From assembly GCA_947471035.1 (NCBI GenBank), contig CANIWJ010000025.1:1-38167 (forward strand): a stretch of DNA of 38,167 bases, written 5' to 3'. The stretch is from Verrucomicrobiota bacterium (GTDB taxonomy: Bacteria > Verrucomicrobiota > Verrucomicrobiia > Opitutales > Opitutaceae). Positions 7,901-15,355 of the stretch are shown here, piece by piece (positions within the stretch are counted from its first letter, which is position 1; each line of letters starts with the position of its first letter). The notes beneath the pieces are model-generated. The model made no database searches and was not told the DNA's origin. It saw only the letters and a list, made by a program, of their open reading frames with translations. Position numbers and translations under genes: made by a program.

Positions 7901-8131
7901 ACGCGTCCAGATGCGGTCCGACATGAAGTTCACATACGGGGCGAACACCATGTGTAGGAGCGTCGGCACGCTCATGATGAAGGTAAGCCCGGCGGGGTTA
8001 TCCAAAAACTTCTTGAGCGAAAACAGGAAGGCCCCGTTCATCGCACAATACATATACATGAAAATCGCGCCCGTGGTGGCCGTGGCGAAGAGCCAGTGGA
8101 ACGGGGCGTGTTTGCGGCAGGTGATAATCAT
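4985..8131 (-). CDS. MFS sugar transporter with large inserted domain and DUF3592-like C-terminal part
   Basis: A 1048-residue membrane protein, about twice the usual MFS length. Residues 1-395 carry about eleven hydrophobic helices and an MFS loop motif (SDRIWTRYGRRKP, 71-83), as in sugar:cation symporters. Residues 396-796 are hydrophilic, with coiled-coil-like stretches (about 463-490 and 515-545). A further helix follows at 797-821. If the helix count is right, the insert lies between helices 11 and 12, which in MFS proteins faces the periplasm. After a charged linker (822-876) come another helix (877-895), a soluble region (896-1009) containing WNEFTF and WIAYDPANPN and resembling DUF3592, and a last helix (1011-1034). 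It is the last gene of the glycosidase operon, so import of the oligosaccharides is its likely task. The frame is open throughout, so this is one polypeptide. Confidence 0.8.
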   Translation of the reverse strand: MIITCRKHAPFHWLFATATTGAIFMYMYCAMNGAFLFSLKKFLDNPAGLTFIMSVPTLLHMVFAPYVNFMSDRIWTRYGRRKPFAIAGWILAFVAIAAMPLMPNFWMLIVAYLGYQIALDLRGPMEPLNNEIVPPGQRGRFSAISQWMGNLGNMGFTFLAFGRFDDQQFYLGIPLGGETAIYWTAACALLLLVLFIALGIRETNPKSASRGERFRMKGFFTSILNKNLFPVYFLIFGSAMMNAGLGTLGALLYTDQWQFTKQEMGNNNMVGGVINMFLIIILGFFADKMNRLKSYQVLMTLTVFVNFAFYLYINFFLYDRRPVLLELIMFGETLSIMGILIGMTYGPMVYDYVPRNEMGTYMAGSSLLNRITSLVTLNGAGLFIWGYATIFLPPGGDMTRVVFQHSQTNAQVSQLIAQSQWTDTVAHQPKPVTEMSQRPWYGSGAYLDFGTAYEIRMSNPDSMALKKERDTAESARVKIANEENNLRTRIRVLAAKNPGDPSLPGLTAQADAYKAEAQPFLDKIKSVDDELSRRGKNLHDQVVAQLGSHLLVEGEQIEHAAWLSARILTFPALHKVSNDSLERTLLDLRHAFPEVIDLRATRLNDVFGVALSLKGTTDAAREAVILTGFRDAVAKHLSKDLAPPGAPLTSTVTPLLSLDVKIIEEPMDIHLSPIAKLVNTVTGWFTLPPGPDRKILALARALRKSGETEHVTVENIPPEIKDDFAVRILAIPSGTLLATLPNAKPDTLDHRLTTLLGDAQHAAIARPFFDRAVLTGRDVRLNIPKQELASGYAPQTFDYMAGYLWMLGLGIIGLFITFVFAAREKKGLIRKRGVEEAAAHSAKGKQQHLSPDEEEFETDPATGRVVTYTPGYVPQKVGFFLIATVIFVLGAARLFPDLRVITFGDYAQAEVTGITKTREGLPDEAITQDEQWKSVELLHDRSSTYWNEFTFSPKTAGGAMASPVTFRSPFGSQFRPLNALLDADGLPTTQWIAYDPANPNRIAQPLELSNWFLPLTLTGLGLTGMAIAGMLLYHARRPIPVPYVAPAT

Positions 8132-8204
8132 GAGTTGGAGTGACAGGGGTGGTCAGGCGGAGATTTTTTGTATCGGGTGATTGGTGGGAAATACAGAGTT
8201 TACG

Positions 8205-9893
8205 TCAGGGTGCGATCTCGACTTCGGCCCAGACCGCGTGGCAGTCGCCAATTGTATCTGGATTCCAGGCACGCAGGCGGAGGTGGCGCACGCCGGTGAT
8301 GGGGAGGTCTATTTTAAGGGGGGCCTCGGTTGCGCGCAGGAGGGGCGAGGTGAAGATCGTCTTGCCGTCGGCTTCGACTGAGAAGAACGCGTGGCCGGCA
8401 GGGCGGGGGGCGTGCAGGCCGATGGTGGCGGTGAAGCGCGCGTAGGCTCCTCCGGACAGGTAGCTGATGTCGCTGTCCACGTGGGCGAAGAGGCCTTTGG
8501 CGTAGTCGGTGGTGCCGAGGCGCAGGGCTTCGCCGTCCCAGGCGCGGTCGGAGAGGATTTCGCCGAAGCCGGCGAAGGCGCGGACGGGTGCGTGGTCGCT
8601 CAGGTGGGTGCGGCGGGGTTTGCCGAAGCGCAGGGGCACGGCGTTGGAGTCCGGCGAGGAGCCGCCGGCCAGTGCTTCGGCGCGCACGGTGTAGGTTTGC
8701 ACGACGCCGGGCAGCGGGAGGGGCAGGTCGAGCGTGAGGGCGTCACTGAAACCGACCGCGAAGCCGTCAGCGTAAACGCGGTAGCCGTCCGCACCCGGGA
8801 CGGCGTCCCAAGCGAGGCGCACGCCGACGGGGTTGAACACCGAGTTGTCGTAGCGCAGGGAGCCCCGGATGGTCGGTGCGACGGGAGCGGGCTTGGGGGT
8901 GAAGATCGAGGCGTCCCAGTGGTGGCGGAAATCGAGTTGGGTGGTGCCGTCGCGCATGACGAAGGGCAGCCAGACGTGGCGGGTGTCGCGGAGTTCCTTG
9001 GGCATCCAGCGGTCGGCCATGAAAACGAAGGAGCCGGCGGGCGCGCCGGGCATGGCGAAGACAGAGGTGGGTTGGGTGTGGTGCGAATGCACGGCGCCAG
9101 CGCCGGTGAAGGGATCGCCGAGATTTTCCCAGGGACCGAACGGGTGCGGGGCGCGCGCGAGCAAGGTGTAGTTGGGGTCCCAGAAAGTGCAGCCGGAGGA
9201 GAAGAGGTAATACTGGCCCTCGTATTTAAACGGAGTCGGGGCTTCGCGGACCTTGTTGAGGATGGCTCGATTCCAAGTGATACCGATCTGGGCGGGGCGA
9301 AGGAAGTCGGTGAAATCCGGGGTGAGCTTGGAGACGTAAACGGTGAGCAGATTTTCCGAGACGTGGAAGACGTAGCCCTGGCCGTCGTCGTCCAGGAAGA
9401 GATTCATGTCGAGGTAGGCGTTGCCGTGTTCGCGTTGGTTGCGCGGGTCGGGGGACGGGTAGCCGTAGTCGTGGGCGATCGAGCGCTGGACGCGCACCAG
9501 GTTGAACGGACCCTCGGGGCGGTCGGCGACGGCGATGCCGGCGCGGGAGAACATGTAGCCGTTTTCGTCGAGGTGCATCCACATGACGAATTTTCCGGTG
9601 AGGGCGTTGAAGAGGACCTTGGGGCGCTCGACGATTTTGGAGCTGTGGATGGGCGAGGCGGGATCGTCGGAGGCGGTGAGGCAGAGGCCGCAGTTTTTCC
9701 AGTTGAGCAGATCGGTGGAGCGGTAGCAGGAAACGCCAGTGACGGTGGTGACCTTGGAGTTGATGTGGGCGGTCTTGTCCTCGCCATACCAATACCAGGC
9801 GTCGCCGTGGCGGAGGAGGGCGCCGCCGTGGGCCTGGATGGGTTGACCGTCGGTATCGAGCCAGCGTTCGCCGGGAGTGAAGGAGGTGTTCAT
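8205..9893 (-). CDS. GH43-type glycosidase with FN3-like and NPCBM domains
   Basis: A 562-residue protein without a signal peptide. Residues 1-330 form a five-bladed propeller of GH43 type; the opening motif DTDGQPIQAHGGALL and the WYWYGEDK that follows resemble the exo-beta-1,3-galactanase branch of GH43. Residues about 335-420 look like a fibronectin-III domain (AWDAVPGADGYRVYADG). Residues about 432-562 resemble an NPCBM carbohydrate-binding module (YAKGLFAHVDSDISY, then a C-terminal VWAEVEIAP). An arabinogalactan or galactan side-chain activity would fit the branch, but arabinose or xylose release cannot be excluded. It sits 43 bp after the GH38 gene and 73 bp before the transporter gene, in the same direction. 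Confidence 0.8.
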   Translation of the reverse strand: MNTSFTPGERWLDTDGQPIQAHGGALLRHGDAWYWYGEDKTAHINSKVTTVTGVSCYRSTDLLNWKNCGLCLTASDDPASPIHSSKIVERPKVLFNALTGKFVMWMHLDENGYMFSRAGIAVADRPEGPFNLVRVQRSIAHDYGYPSPDPRNQREHGNAYLDMNLFLDDDGQGYVFHVSENLLTVYVSKLTPDFTDFLRPAQIGITWNRAILNKVREAPTPFKYEGQYYLFSSGCTFWDPNYTLLARAPHPFGPWENLGDPFTGAGAVHSHHTQPTSVFAMPGAPAGSFVFMADRWMPKELRDTRHVWLPFVMRDGTTQLDFRHHWDASIFTPKPAPVAPTIRGSLRYDNSVFNPVGVRLAWDAVPGADGYRVYADGFAVGFSDALTLDLPLPLPGVVQTYTVRAEALAGGSSPDSNAVPLRFGKPRRTHLSDHAPVRAFAGFGEILSDRAWDGEALRLGTTDYAKGLFAHVDSDISYLSGGAYARFTATIGLHAPRPAGHAFFSVEADGKTIFTSPLLRATEAPLKIDLPITGVRHLRLRAWNPDTIGDCHAVWAEVEIAP

Positions 9894-9936
9894 GGTTAAG
9901 AAAAATAGGTTGGGCAGGGCAAGGGAGGGGACGTCG

Positions 9937-12180
9937 TTATTTACGCGGCCAGGTCATTTGCACGGCGGGCGGGAGGCGGAGTTCCTCGGTGAGGCCGGCG
10001 ATGGTTTTGGGCGCGTTGGTGAGGACGAAACGGAAGCGGTATTCGCCCCGGTCGATGACGGGGCCGCGGATGGCGGGTGTGGCGTCGACCGGCTCGGATT
10101 GGGTGTAGCGGGAGGAGCGCAGGACAGTGGCCTGCACGGCGCCTTGGTGGACATCGAAGTCCGAAAGGGCGTCGGAGGTGAAGGCGAAGGGAACGCGGTT
10201 TTCTTGCGCGCTCACCCAGCCGATGCCGGGGCCCTCGCCGACCTCGCCGCGCACGACGCTGCCGCCGGGCACCTCGACCTCCATTTGTTTCGCGGCGACG
10301 GGGAAGCGGAGTTTGAGGCGGGCGTTTTCCTCGTGCCAGAAGATGCGGGCGGCGACGTTGACGGCGCGACGTCCGGTCTCGAGTTGGAAGACCAATTCGG
10401 CCTCGGAGCGTCCGCTCTCGGAGAGGAGTTTGACGGTGAGGCTGGAGCGCAGCTGTCCGGACTCGGTGATCGTGGCGCTGGTGACCAGCCAGCGGTGGCG
10501 AACGGTATTGAGGTGAGTGGAGCCAGGCTCGTTGTAGTGGCCGCCCCACGGACCCCACTGATCCTCGACGGTGACCAGCGATAAGGCGGGCAACCAGGCG
10601 GCGGGCGAGGCGCCCTCCTGCGACGCGGCACGCACGGAGAGCGAGTCGGCGCCGGGTTTGGCGCTGACGAGGAACCAGCCGTTGCCGATCGAGGACGTGC
10701 CGCGCGCGAAGGCGGGGCGATTTGCGGCGGATAGGCTCGGGGCACGATGGCCGGGAACCCAACCGATGGAGACGATACCGGCGCCGAGGGCGGGCAGGCT
10801 GACGGGTGTGACGATGCGCCGCCGCCAGGCGAGGGCCGGCATGAAGTTGTGGCCGACGGGAAGGGTTTGGAACGGTTGGGCGGAGCCCTTGGGGCCGAGC
10901 ACGCGGATTTCGGGATCGGGCGTGCCGAAGAGCGGGCGGTAGTCGAGACCGACCTCGATTTCGACCAAGCCGGACCAAGGCCGGTCGAGGGGGTTCCAGA
11001 CCACGAAAGGCACGGCTTGCGGGTGGTGCGGCGACGGGGCGGCGGGGACGGCAGGCTTGAGCTTGGCGGCGAGGGCGGTGAGGGCGAGACGCTCGTGTTC
11101 GGAGGCGGCGTGGCAAAGGCCGCGCACCTCGTCGATTTGTTGTTCGAGGGCGGGCTCGGTGCAGGAAGCGGGGAGGATGTCGTGAAAGGTATTGAACAGC
11201 AGACCGCGCCAGAGCTCGGCGGGCAATGCGGGTGCGAGACGGGCGGAGCGTACGGCGCGCTCGGCGCGGTTGAGGGCGGACTCGGCGCGGCGGTAGGGAA
11301 ACTTGAATTTGGCGCCGGCAGAGTTGACGCCGCGCAGGGCAAAATTGAGTTCGCCCTGGTAGACGGGAACCGTAAGGCGACGGGCACGGATTTCCGTTTC
11401 GAGGGCGCGGAAGAAGCGATGCAGGCCGGAATACAGGACCTCGGCCTCGGGGTGGGCGGCGGTCCAGGCGGCGATGTCGTCGAGCTGGCGGCGGGTGGGG
11501 CCGCCGCCGTGGTTGCCAAGGCCGAAGAAAACGGCGGCGTGGCGACGGCCCTTTTTTTGAGCCCAGGCAAGGGTTTGGTCGAGGCGGCGGGGGAGTTCGT
11601 CGTGTTCGCAGCCATACCACTGGCCGGTGGTGCGGTGGGCTAGGACGCGGTGTCCCTGCGGGCCCTGCCACCAGAACACGTTGTCGTTGGGCAGGCCGTC
11701 GGGAGGGGTGTCCGGGCTGTCCTTGGCGGGGCGTCCGAAAGCATAGTAGCGCAGACCGGCGGCGTGGAGGATATCGGGCAGGCCGACGCTGTGGCCGAAG
11801 CAATCGGCCGACCAGCCGGCGCGCACGGTTTTTCCGAAATGTTTACGGAAGTAGCTTTGGCCCTCGGAAAAAACGCGGGCGATGGTGTCGCCGTGGGGCA
11901 GGTTCATGTCGGGCTGGAGGTAGTTTCCACCTACGACATCCCAGCGGCCGGCGCGAACGAGGGTCTGGATCTCGCCGAACGTGGCGGGGTCGCGTTGACG
12001 CACCTCCTCATAGATGAGGCTCTCGCCGCGGATGAATGTGAGCTCGGGACGTTCGTAGAGAAGGCGAACGACGGAACGCACGGTAGCGACGGCCTCGGCC
12101 ATGCCCTCGGCGCGATCCCAGAGCCAGACGGGATCTAGGTGGGCGTTGCCGATAAGGTGGAGAATGGGACGCGGGGTCAT
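9937..12180 (-). CDS. GH38 alpha-mannosidase
   Basis: A 747-residue cytoplasmic glycosidase of family GH38, the metal-dependent retaining alpha-mannosidases. The N-terminal motif GNAHLDPVWLW gives metal ligands H14 and D16. The nucleophile is D126 in GWSADCFGHSVGLPDIL, with H130 nearby. The C-terminal half contains the family's beta-domains. I place the start at 12180 (MTPRPILHLIGNAHLDP), because that puts the metal motif near the N-terminus. The frame is open further upstream but that part is a low-complexity shadow of the GH13 gene. The gene follows GH13 by 31 bp. Alpha-mannose is not a normal part of arabinoxylan, so its presence widens the operon's range to mannose-containing glycans. Confidence 0.9.
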   Translation of the reverse strand: MTPRPILHLIGNAHLDPVWLWDRAEGMAEAVATVRSVVRLLYERPELTFIRGESLIYEEVRQRDPATFGEIQTLVRAGRWDVVGGNYLQPDMNLPHGDTIARVFSEGQSYFRKHFGKTVRAGWSADCFGHSVGLPDILHAAGLRYYAFGRPAKDSPDTPPDGLPNDNVFWWQGPQGHRVLAHRTTGQWYGCEHDELPRRLDQTLAWAQKKGRRHAAVFFGLGNHGGGPTRRQLDDIAAWTAAHPEAEVLYSGLHRFFRALETEIRARRLTVPVYQGELNFALRGVNSAGAKFKFPYRRAESALNRAERAVRSARLAPALPAELWRGLLFNTFHDILPASCTEPALEQQIDEVRGLCHAASEHERLALTALAAKLKPAVPAAPSPHHPQAVPFVVWNPLDRPWSGLVEIEVGLDYRPLFGTPDPEIRVLGPKGSAQPFQTLPVGHNFMPALAWRRRIVTPVSLPALGAGIVSIGWVPGHRAPSLSAANRPAFARGTSSIGNGWFLVSAKPGADSLSVRAASQEGASPAAWLPALSLVTVEDQWGPWGGHYNEPGSTHLNTVRHRWLVTSATITESGQLRSSLTVKLLSESGRSEAELVFQLETGRRAVNVAARIFWHEENARLKLRFPVAAKQMEVEVPGGSVVRGEVGEGPGIGWVSAQENRVPFAFTSDALSDFDVHQGAVQATVLRSSRYTQSEPVDATPAIRGPVIDRGEYRFRFVLTNAPKTIAGLTEELRLPPAVQMTWPRK

Positions 12181-12211
12181 GGGGGAGGGGAAAAAAAGGG
12201 GGGGCGCGGCA

Positions 12212-13822
12212 TCAGTCGGTGGAGGCTGTGCGCACGTCCTTGAGCTGCAGAATCGCGAACGAGACGCCGGTGAGGGAGAGCGTGGTGCCGGTGAGTTTCG
12301 CGCCCTCGGCGAGGACGAGTTTCGCGCCCTTGAAGTCGGCGAGCTCGACGCTGCGGGCGGGTTCGCCGGGGTTGATGGCGATGGCGAAGCGACCGCTGGT
12401 GTCACTGCGTTCATAGACGAACGGATAACGACCCGCCTCGGCGTAGAGCGGACGGAACGCGGCGGCGTTGCCCAGAGCGGGATGTTTTTTGCGCAGGGCG
12501 ATCAGCGTGCGGGTGAACTGAAGCAGCGACGACTTGTCCGCGAGTTGGGCGGAGACGGTGGGGGCGTCCTTGGCGGGATCGACGGGCAGGTAGAGCGATT
12601 TCTTCGGTGCGGTGGAGAAACCGAGATTGGGCGCGGAGGCGTCCCATTGCATCGGGGTGCGGTTTCCGGTGCGCCACATGGAGCCTTCTTTTTCGGGGAG
12701 GCCGTCGATATTTCTCATGCCGATCTCGTCGCCGTAGTAGAGGAATGGCGTGCCGGGCATGGTGAAGAGCATGGCGTAGAGCACGCGCAGGTCGGCGAGA
12801 TCGCGGCCGCGACGCGGACGTTGGAAATCGTGGTTGCCGGTGGGCAGGGAGATGAAACCGTGACCGGCGGTGGCGGTGTAGTGTTTGAGGTAGTTGTCGA
12901 GGAACAGGCGGATGTCGCCCTCGCCGGAGCGCTCAAAGAAGACGTGGGGGATGCGGCGTTTGCCCTGGAGTTCGTTCGGCGAGCCGACTAGGTGGGTGTA
13001 GGCGGTTTCACCAAAGTGAATCATGAAATCGATGTGGAAGCCGGCGTTGATGGCCTGGGTGGGGTTGCTCCATTCGGCGACGAGCACGGCCTCGGGGTAA
13101 TCGCGGTCGAACCAGGCGCGGAAACCCTGCCAGAGACGGGCGAGCTCGGCGGAGGCCTCGCCGCCGCGAATGAGCGAGGAAGCCATGTCGACGCGGAAGC
13201 CGTCGCAGCCGAGATCGAGCCAGAACTTCATGACGTCGCGCAGTTCGGTGCGGACCTTGAGGCAGGCGGGATGTTCGGCGGGGAGTTGCCACGGCTTGGC
13301 CGGGTCGGGTTGGTGGTAGCCGTAGGAGAGTGCTGGCTGGAACGGCAGGAAGTTGGCGACGAAGTGCTCGCCGTCGGCGGTCTTCGGCGTGGAGTCTCCG
13401 AACATGGGTTTCTGCGGTTCATCGCCGGTAAAGATGAAATAGTCGCGGTAAGGACTCTTGGGGTCGGTGGCGGCGGATTGGAACCAGGGGTGCTGGTCGG
13501 AGGTGTGGCCGGCGACGAGGTCGAGCACGACCTTAAGGCCGAGTTTATGGGCTTCCTTGAAAAGCTTGATGGCGTCGGCGTTGGTGCCGTAGCGCGCGGC
13601 GACCTTGCGGAAGTCGGCGATGTCGTAGCCGGCGTCACCGAAGGGGGACTCAAAAATGGGGTTCAACCAAATGGCGGTGACGCCGAGGGACTTGAGGTAG
13701 GGGAGCTTGCTGATGAGGCCGGGCAAGTCGCCGATGCCGTCACCGTTGGAGTCGGCGAAGGATTGCGGGTAAACTTGATAGAAGACGGCGGTGTCGAGCC
13801 AGGCGGGGGAATGCGGTTTCAT
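12212..13822 (-). CDS. GH13 alpha-glucosidase/alpha-amylase-family enzyme
   Basis: A 536-residue protein of the alpha-amylase superfamily (GH13), with no signal peptide and so probably cytoplasmic. The conserved regions are visible: region I DLVAGH (101-106), region II GFRVDMA with nucleophile D212, region III VLVAEWSN with acid/base E250, and region IV TGNHD with transition-state stabiliser D332. The N-terminus WLDTAVFYQVYPQSFADSNGDGIGDL is that of oligo-1,6-glucosidase and trehalose-synthase-like members, so an oligosaccharide-acting alpha-glucosidase is likelier than an endo-amylase. The start at 13822 (MKPHSPAWLD) is chosen because the enzyme begins there; the upstream open frame is a shadow of the GH51 gene. 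The gene lies 53 bp after GH51 in the operon. Confidence 0.9.
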   Translation of the reverse strand: MKPHSPAWLDTAVFYQVYPQSFADSNGDGIGDLPGLISKLPYLKSLGVTAIWLNPIFESPFGDAGYDIADFRKVAARYGTNADAIKLFKEAHKLGLKVVLDLVAGHTSDQHPWFQSAATDPKSPYRDYFIFTGDEPQKPMFGDSTPKTADGEHFVANFLPFQPALSYGYHQPDPAKPWQLPAEHPACLKVRTELRDVMKFWLDLGCDGFRVDMASSLIRGGEASAELARLWQGFRAWFDRDYPEAVLVAEWSNPTQAINAGFHIDFMIHFGETAYTHLVGSPNELQGKRRIPHVFFERSGEGDIRLFLDNYLKHYTATAGHGFISLPTGNHDFQRPRRGRDLADLRVLYAMLFTMPGTPFLYYGDEIGMRNIDGLPEKEGSMWRTGNRTPMQWDASAPNLGFSTAPKKSLYLPVDPAKDAPTVSAQLADKSSLLQFTRTLIALRKKHPALGNAAAFRPLYAEAGRYPFVYERSDTSGRFAIAINPGEPARSVELADFKGAKLVLAEGAKLTGTTLSLTGVSFAILQLKDVRTASTD

Positions 13823-13875
13823 GGAAAGGGTTTCTGGTGTTTCGGAGATTGGACGAGGGTGCCGGCGTTTGGCAC

Positions 13876-15354
13876 TTAGGCGATCGGCGAGAAGCGCAAG
13901 ACGTTCCACGACAGCGGGGGCAAGGTGCCTGGCTGCGGGGCCGCGCACGGGGTGACGCGGTCGGGGTGTTCGGCGGTGTTGGTGGCCTGCGGGTCGGTGT
14001 GGGTGAGGGTGCGGTGTTCGAGGGGCTTGCCGGTGGCGATGGTCAGCGGAAGCGCTTCGGTGAGGTGGCGGTTGATGGCGAAGATGGTGATCTCGCCGGT
14101 GTCGGGGGCGCGCACGGCGACGGCCTCGACGTAGGGTACTTCGCCGAATTCCTTGGTCGTATAGGTGGGGCTTTCGACGCGGCTGAAGATCACCTCGCCG
14201 CGACCGTGGCGGGAGAAATCCCGGAAGGGATAAAAGATCGTCTGTTTCCAGGATGGGCCGCCGGGGACGGTCATGATGGGGGCGATGACGTTGACGAGTT
14301 GCGCAAGGTTGCCGATGCGCACGCGGTCGGCGTGGCGGAGCAGGCTGAGGATGAGCGAGCCAAAGATGACGGCCTCGGTGACGGTGTAGATCTGCTCGAC
14401 CTGGGCGGGGGCGTGGTCCCAGGCCTTGAAGCCGGGGGCGTGCATGTTTTTCCAGTGCCAGACGTTCCATTCGTCGAAGGCGAGGTGGATGTCTTTTTTG
14501 CCGCGCTTGAGGGCTTTGACGTAGTCGCAGGTGGCAGAGATGGTGCGGATCATCGCGTCCATGCGCAGGCCGACGGCGAGGTAGGCGGGGAGGTCGGGAA
14601 GCTCGTTGTCGTTAACGTAAATATGGAGCGAGATGTGATCGACGAACTCGTAGGTGTGTTCGAGCACGATGCGATCCCACTCGGGGTAGGTGGGCAGGCC
14701 GGCGCTGCAACTGCCGGCAACGACGAGCTCCAGCGTGGGGTCGCATTGCTTGAGGGCGCGGGCGGTTTCGCAGGCGAGGCGGCCGTATTCCTCGGCGGTC
14801 TTGTGGCCCATCTGCCAGGGGCCGTCCATTTCGTTGCCAAGGCACCAGAGGCGGACGTTGTAGGGCTCGGGATAACCGTGGGCGATGCGCAAGTTGCTCA
14901 GGGCGGTGCCGCCGGGGTGGTTGCAATATTCCCAATACTGGAGGGCTTCGGCGAGGCCGCGGGTGCCGAGGTTGAAGGCGAGCATGGGCTCGGAGCCGAC
15001 CGCGCGGCACCAGGCGATAAATTCGTTGGTGCCGACGGTGTTGGGCTCGGTGGCGCGCCAGGCGGGGTCGAGGCGGACGGGGCGCTTTTCGACCGGGCCG
15101 ACACCGTCTTCCCAGTTGTAGGTGGAGACGAAGTTGCCGCCGGGGTAACGCAGGAGGGTGGGGGCGAGTTCCTTGATGAGGGTGGCGACATCCTGGCGAA
15201 AGCCGGTGGCATCGGCGCGCGGGTGGCCGGGTTCGAAGATCCCGGTGTAGATGCTGCGGCCCATGTGTTCTACGAAGCTGCCGAACAGACGCTTATCGAC
15301 CACGTGGAGGCGGTGGGTGGGGTCGATAAGCAGGGTGCCAGATGCGGAGGACAT
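13876..15354 (-). CDS. abfA: GH51 alpha-L-arabinofuranosidase
   Basis: A 492-residue GH51 enzyme that removes alpha-L-arabinofuranosyl side groups from arabinoxylan or arabinan oligosaccharides with retention of configuration. The acid/base is E175 in WCLGNEMDGPWQ and the nucleophile is E295 in AFDEWNVWH; RYPGGNF (69-75) is also typical. The C-terminal beta-domain ends with LPPLSWNVLRF, the usual close of the family. There is no signal peptide, so it acts in the cytoplasm on imported sugars. The length is normal. The start codon lies one base after the stop of the GH43 gene (15356-16957), so the two are almost certainly co-translated. Together they would trim arabinose and xylose from the same oligosaccharides. 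Confidence 0.95.
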   Translation of the reverse strand: MSSASGTLLIDPTHRLHVVDKRLFGSFVEHMGRSIYTGIFEPGHPRADATGFRQDVATLIKELAPTLLRYPGGNFVSTYNWEDGVGPVEKRPVRLDPAWRATEPNTVGTNEFIAWCRAVGSEPMLAFNLGTRGLAEALQYWEYCNHPGGTALSNLRIAHGYPEPYNVRLWCLGNEMDGPWQMGHKTAEEYGRLACETARALKQCDPTLELVVAGSCSAGLPTYPEWDRIVLEHTYEFVDHISLHIYVNDNELPDLPAYLAVGLRMDAMIRTISATCDYVKALKRGKKDIHLAFDEWNVWHWKNMHAPGFKAWDHAPAQVEQIYTVTEAVIFGSLILSLLRHADRVRIGNLAQLVNVIAPIMTVPGGPSWKQTIFYPFRDFSRHGRGEVIFSRVESPTYTTKEFGEVPYVEAVAVRAPDTGEITIFAINRHLTEALPLTIATGKPLEHRTLTHTDPQATNTAEHPDRVTPCAAPQPGTLPPLSWNVLRFSPIA

Positions 15355-15355
15355 G

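Noticed and set aside
7893..7915. A fifth TGGACGCGTT-like stretch (TAACGCGTCCAGA)
   Set aside because: It matches ten of the twelve operator bases but lies inside the transporter gene and encodes conserved MFS residues, so coincidence is likelier than a binding site.
8391..9899. A 502-codon open frame on the plus strand
   Set aside because: It is the antisense shadow of the GH43/NPCBM gene, with the same Gly/Glu/Val-rich composition and no recognisable domain.
13823..14470. N-terminal extension of the GH13 frame
   Set aside because: The frame is open to 14470 but the added part is Arg/His/Pro-rich, overlaps GH51 and is unlike the family. The same argument applies to the extensions of GH38 (to 12414), the esterase (to 22475), CFA synthase (to 35457) and DUF1295 (to 32248).
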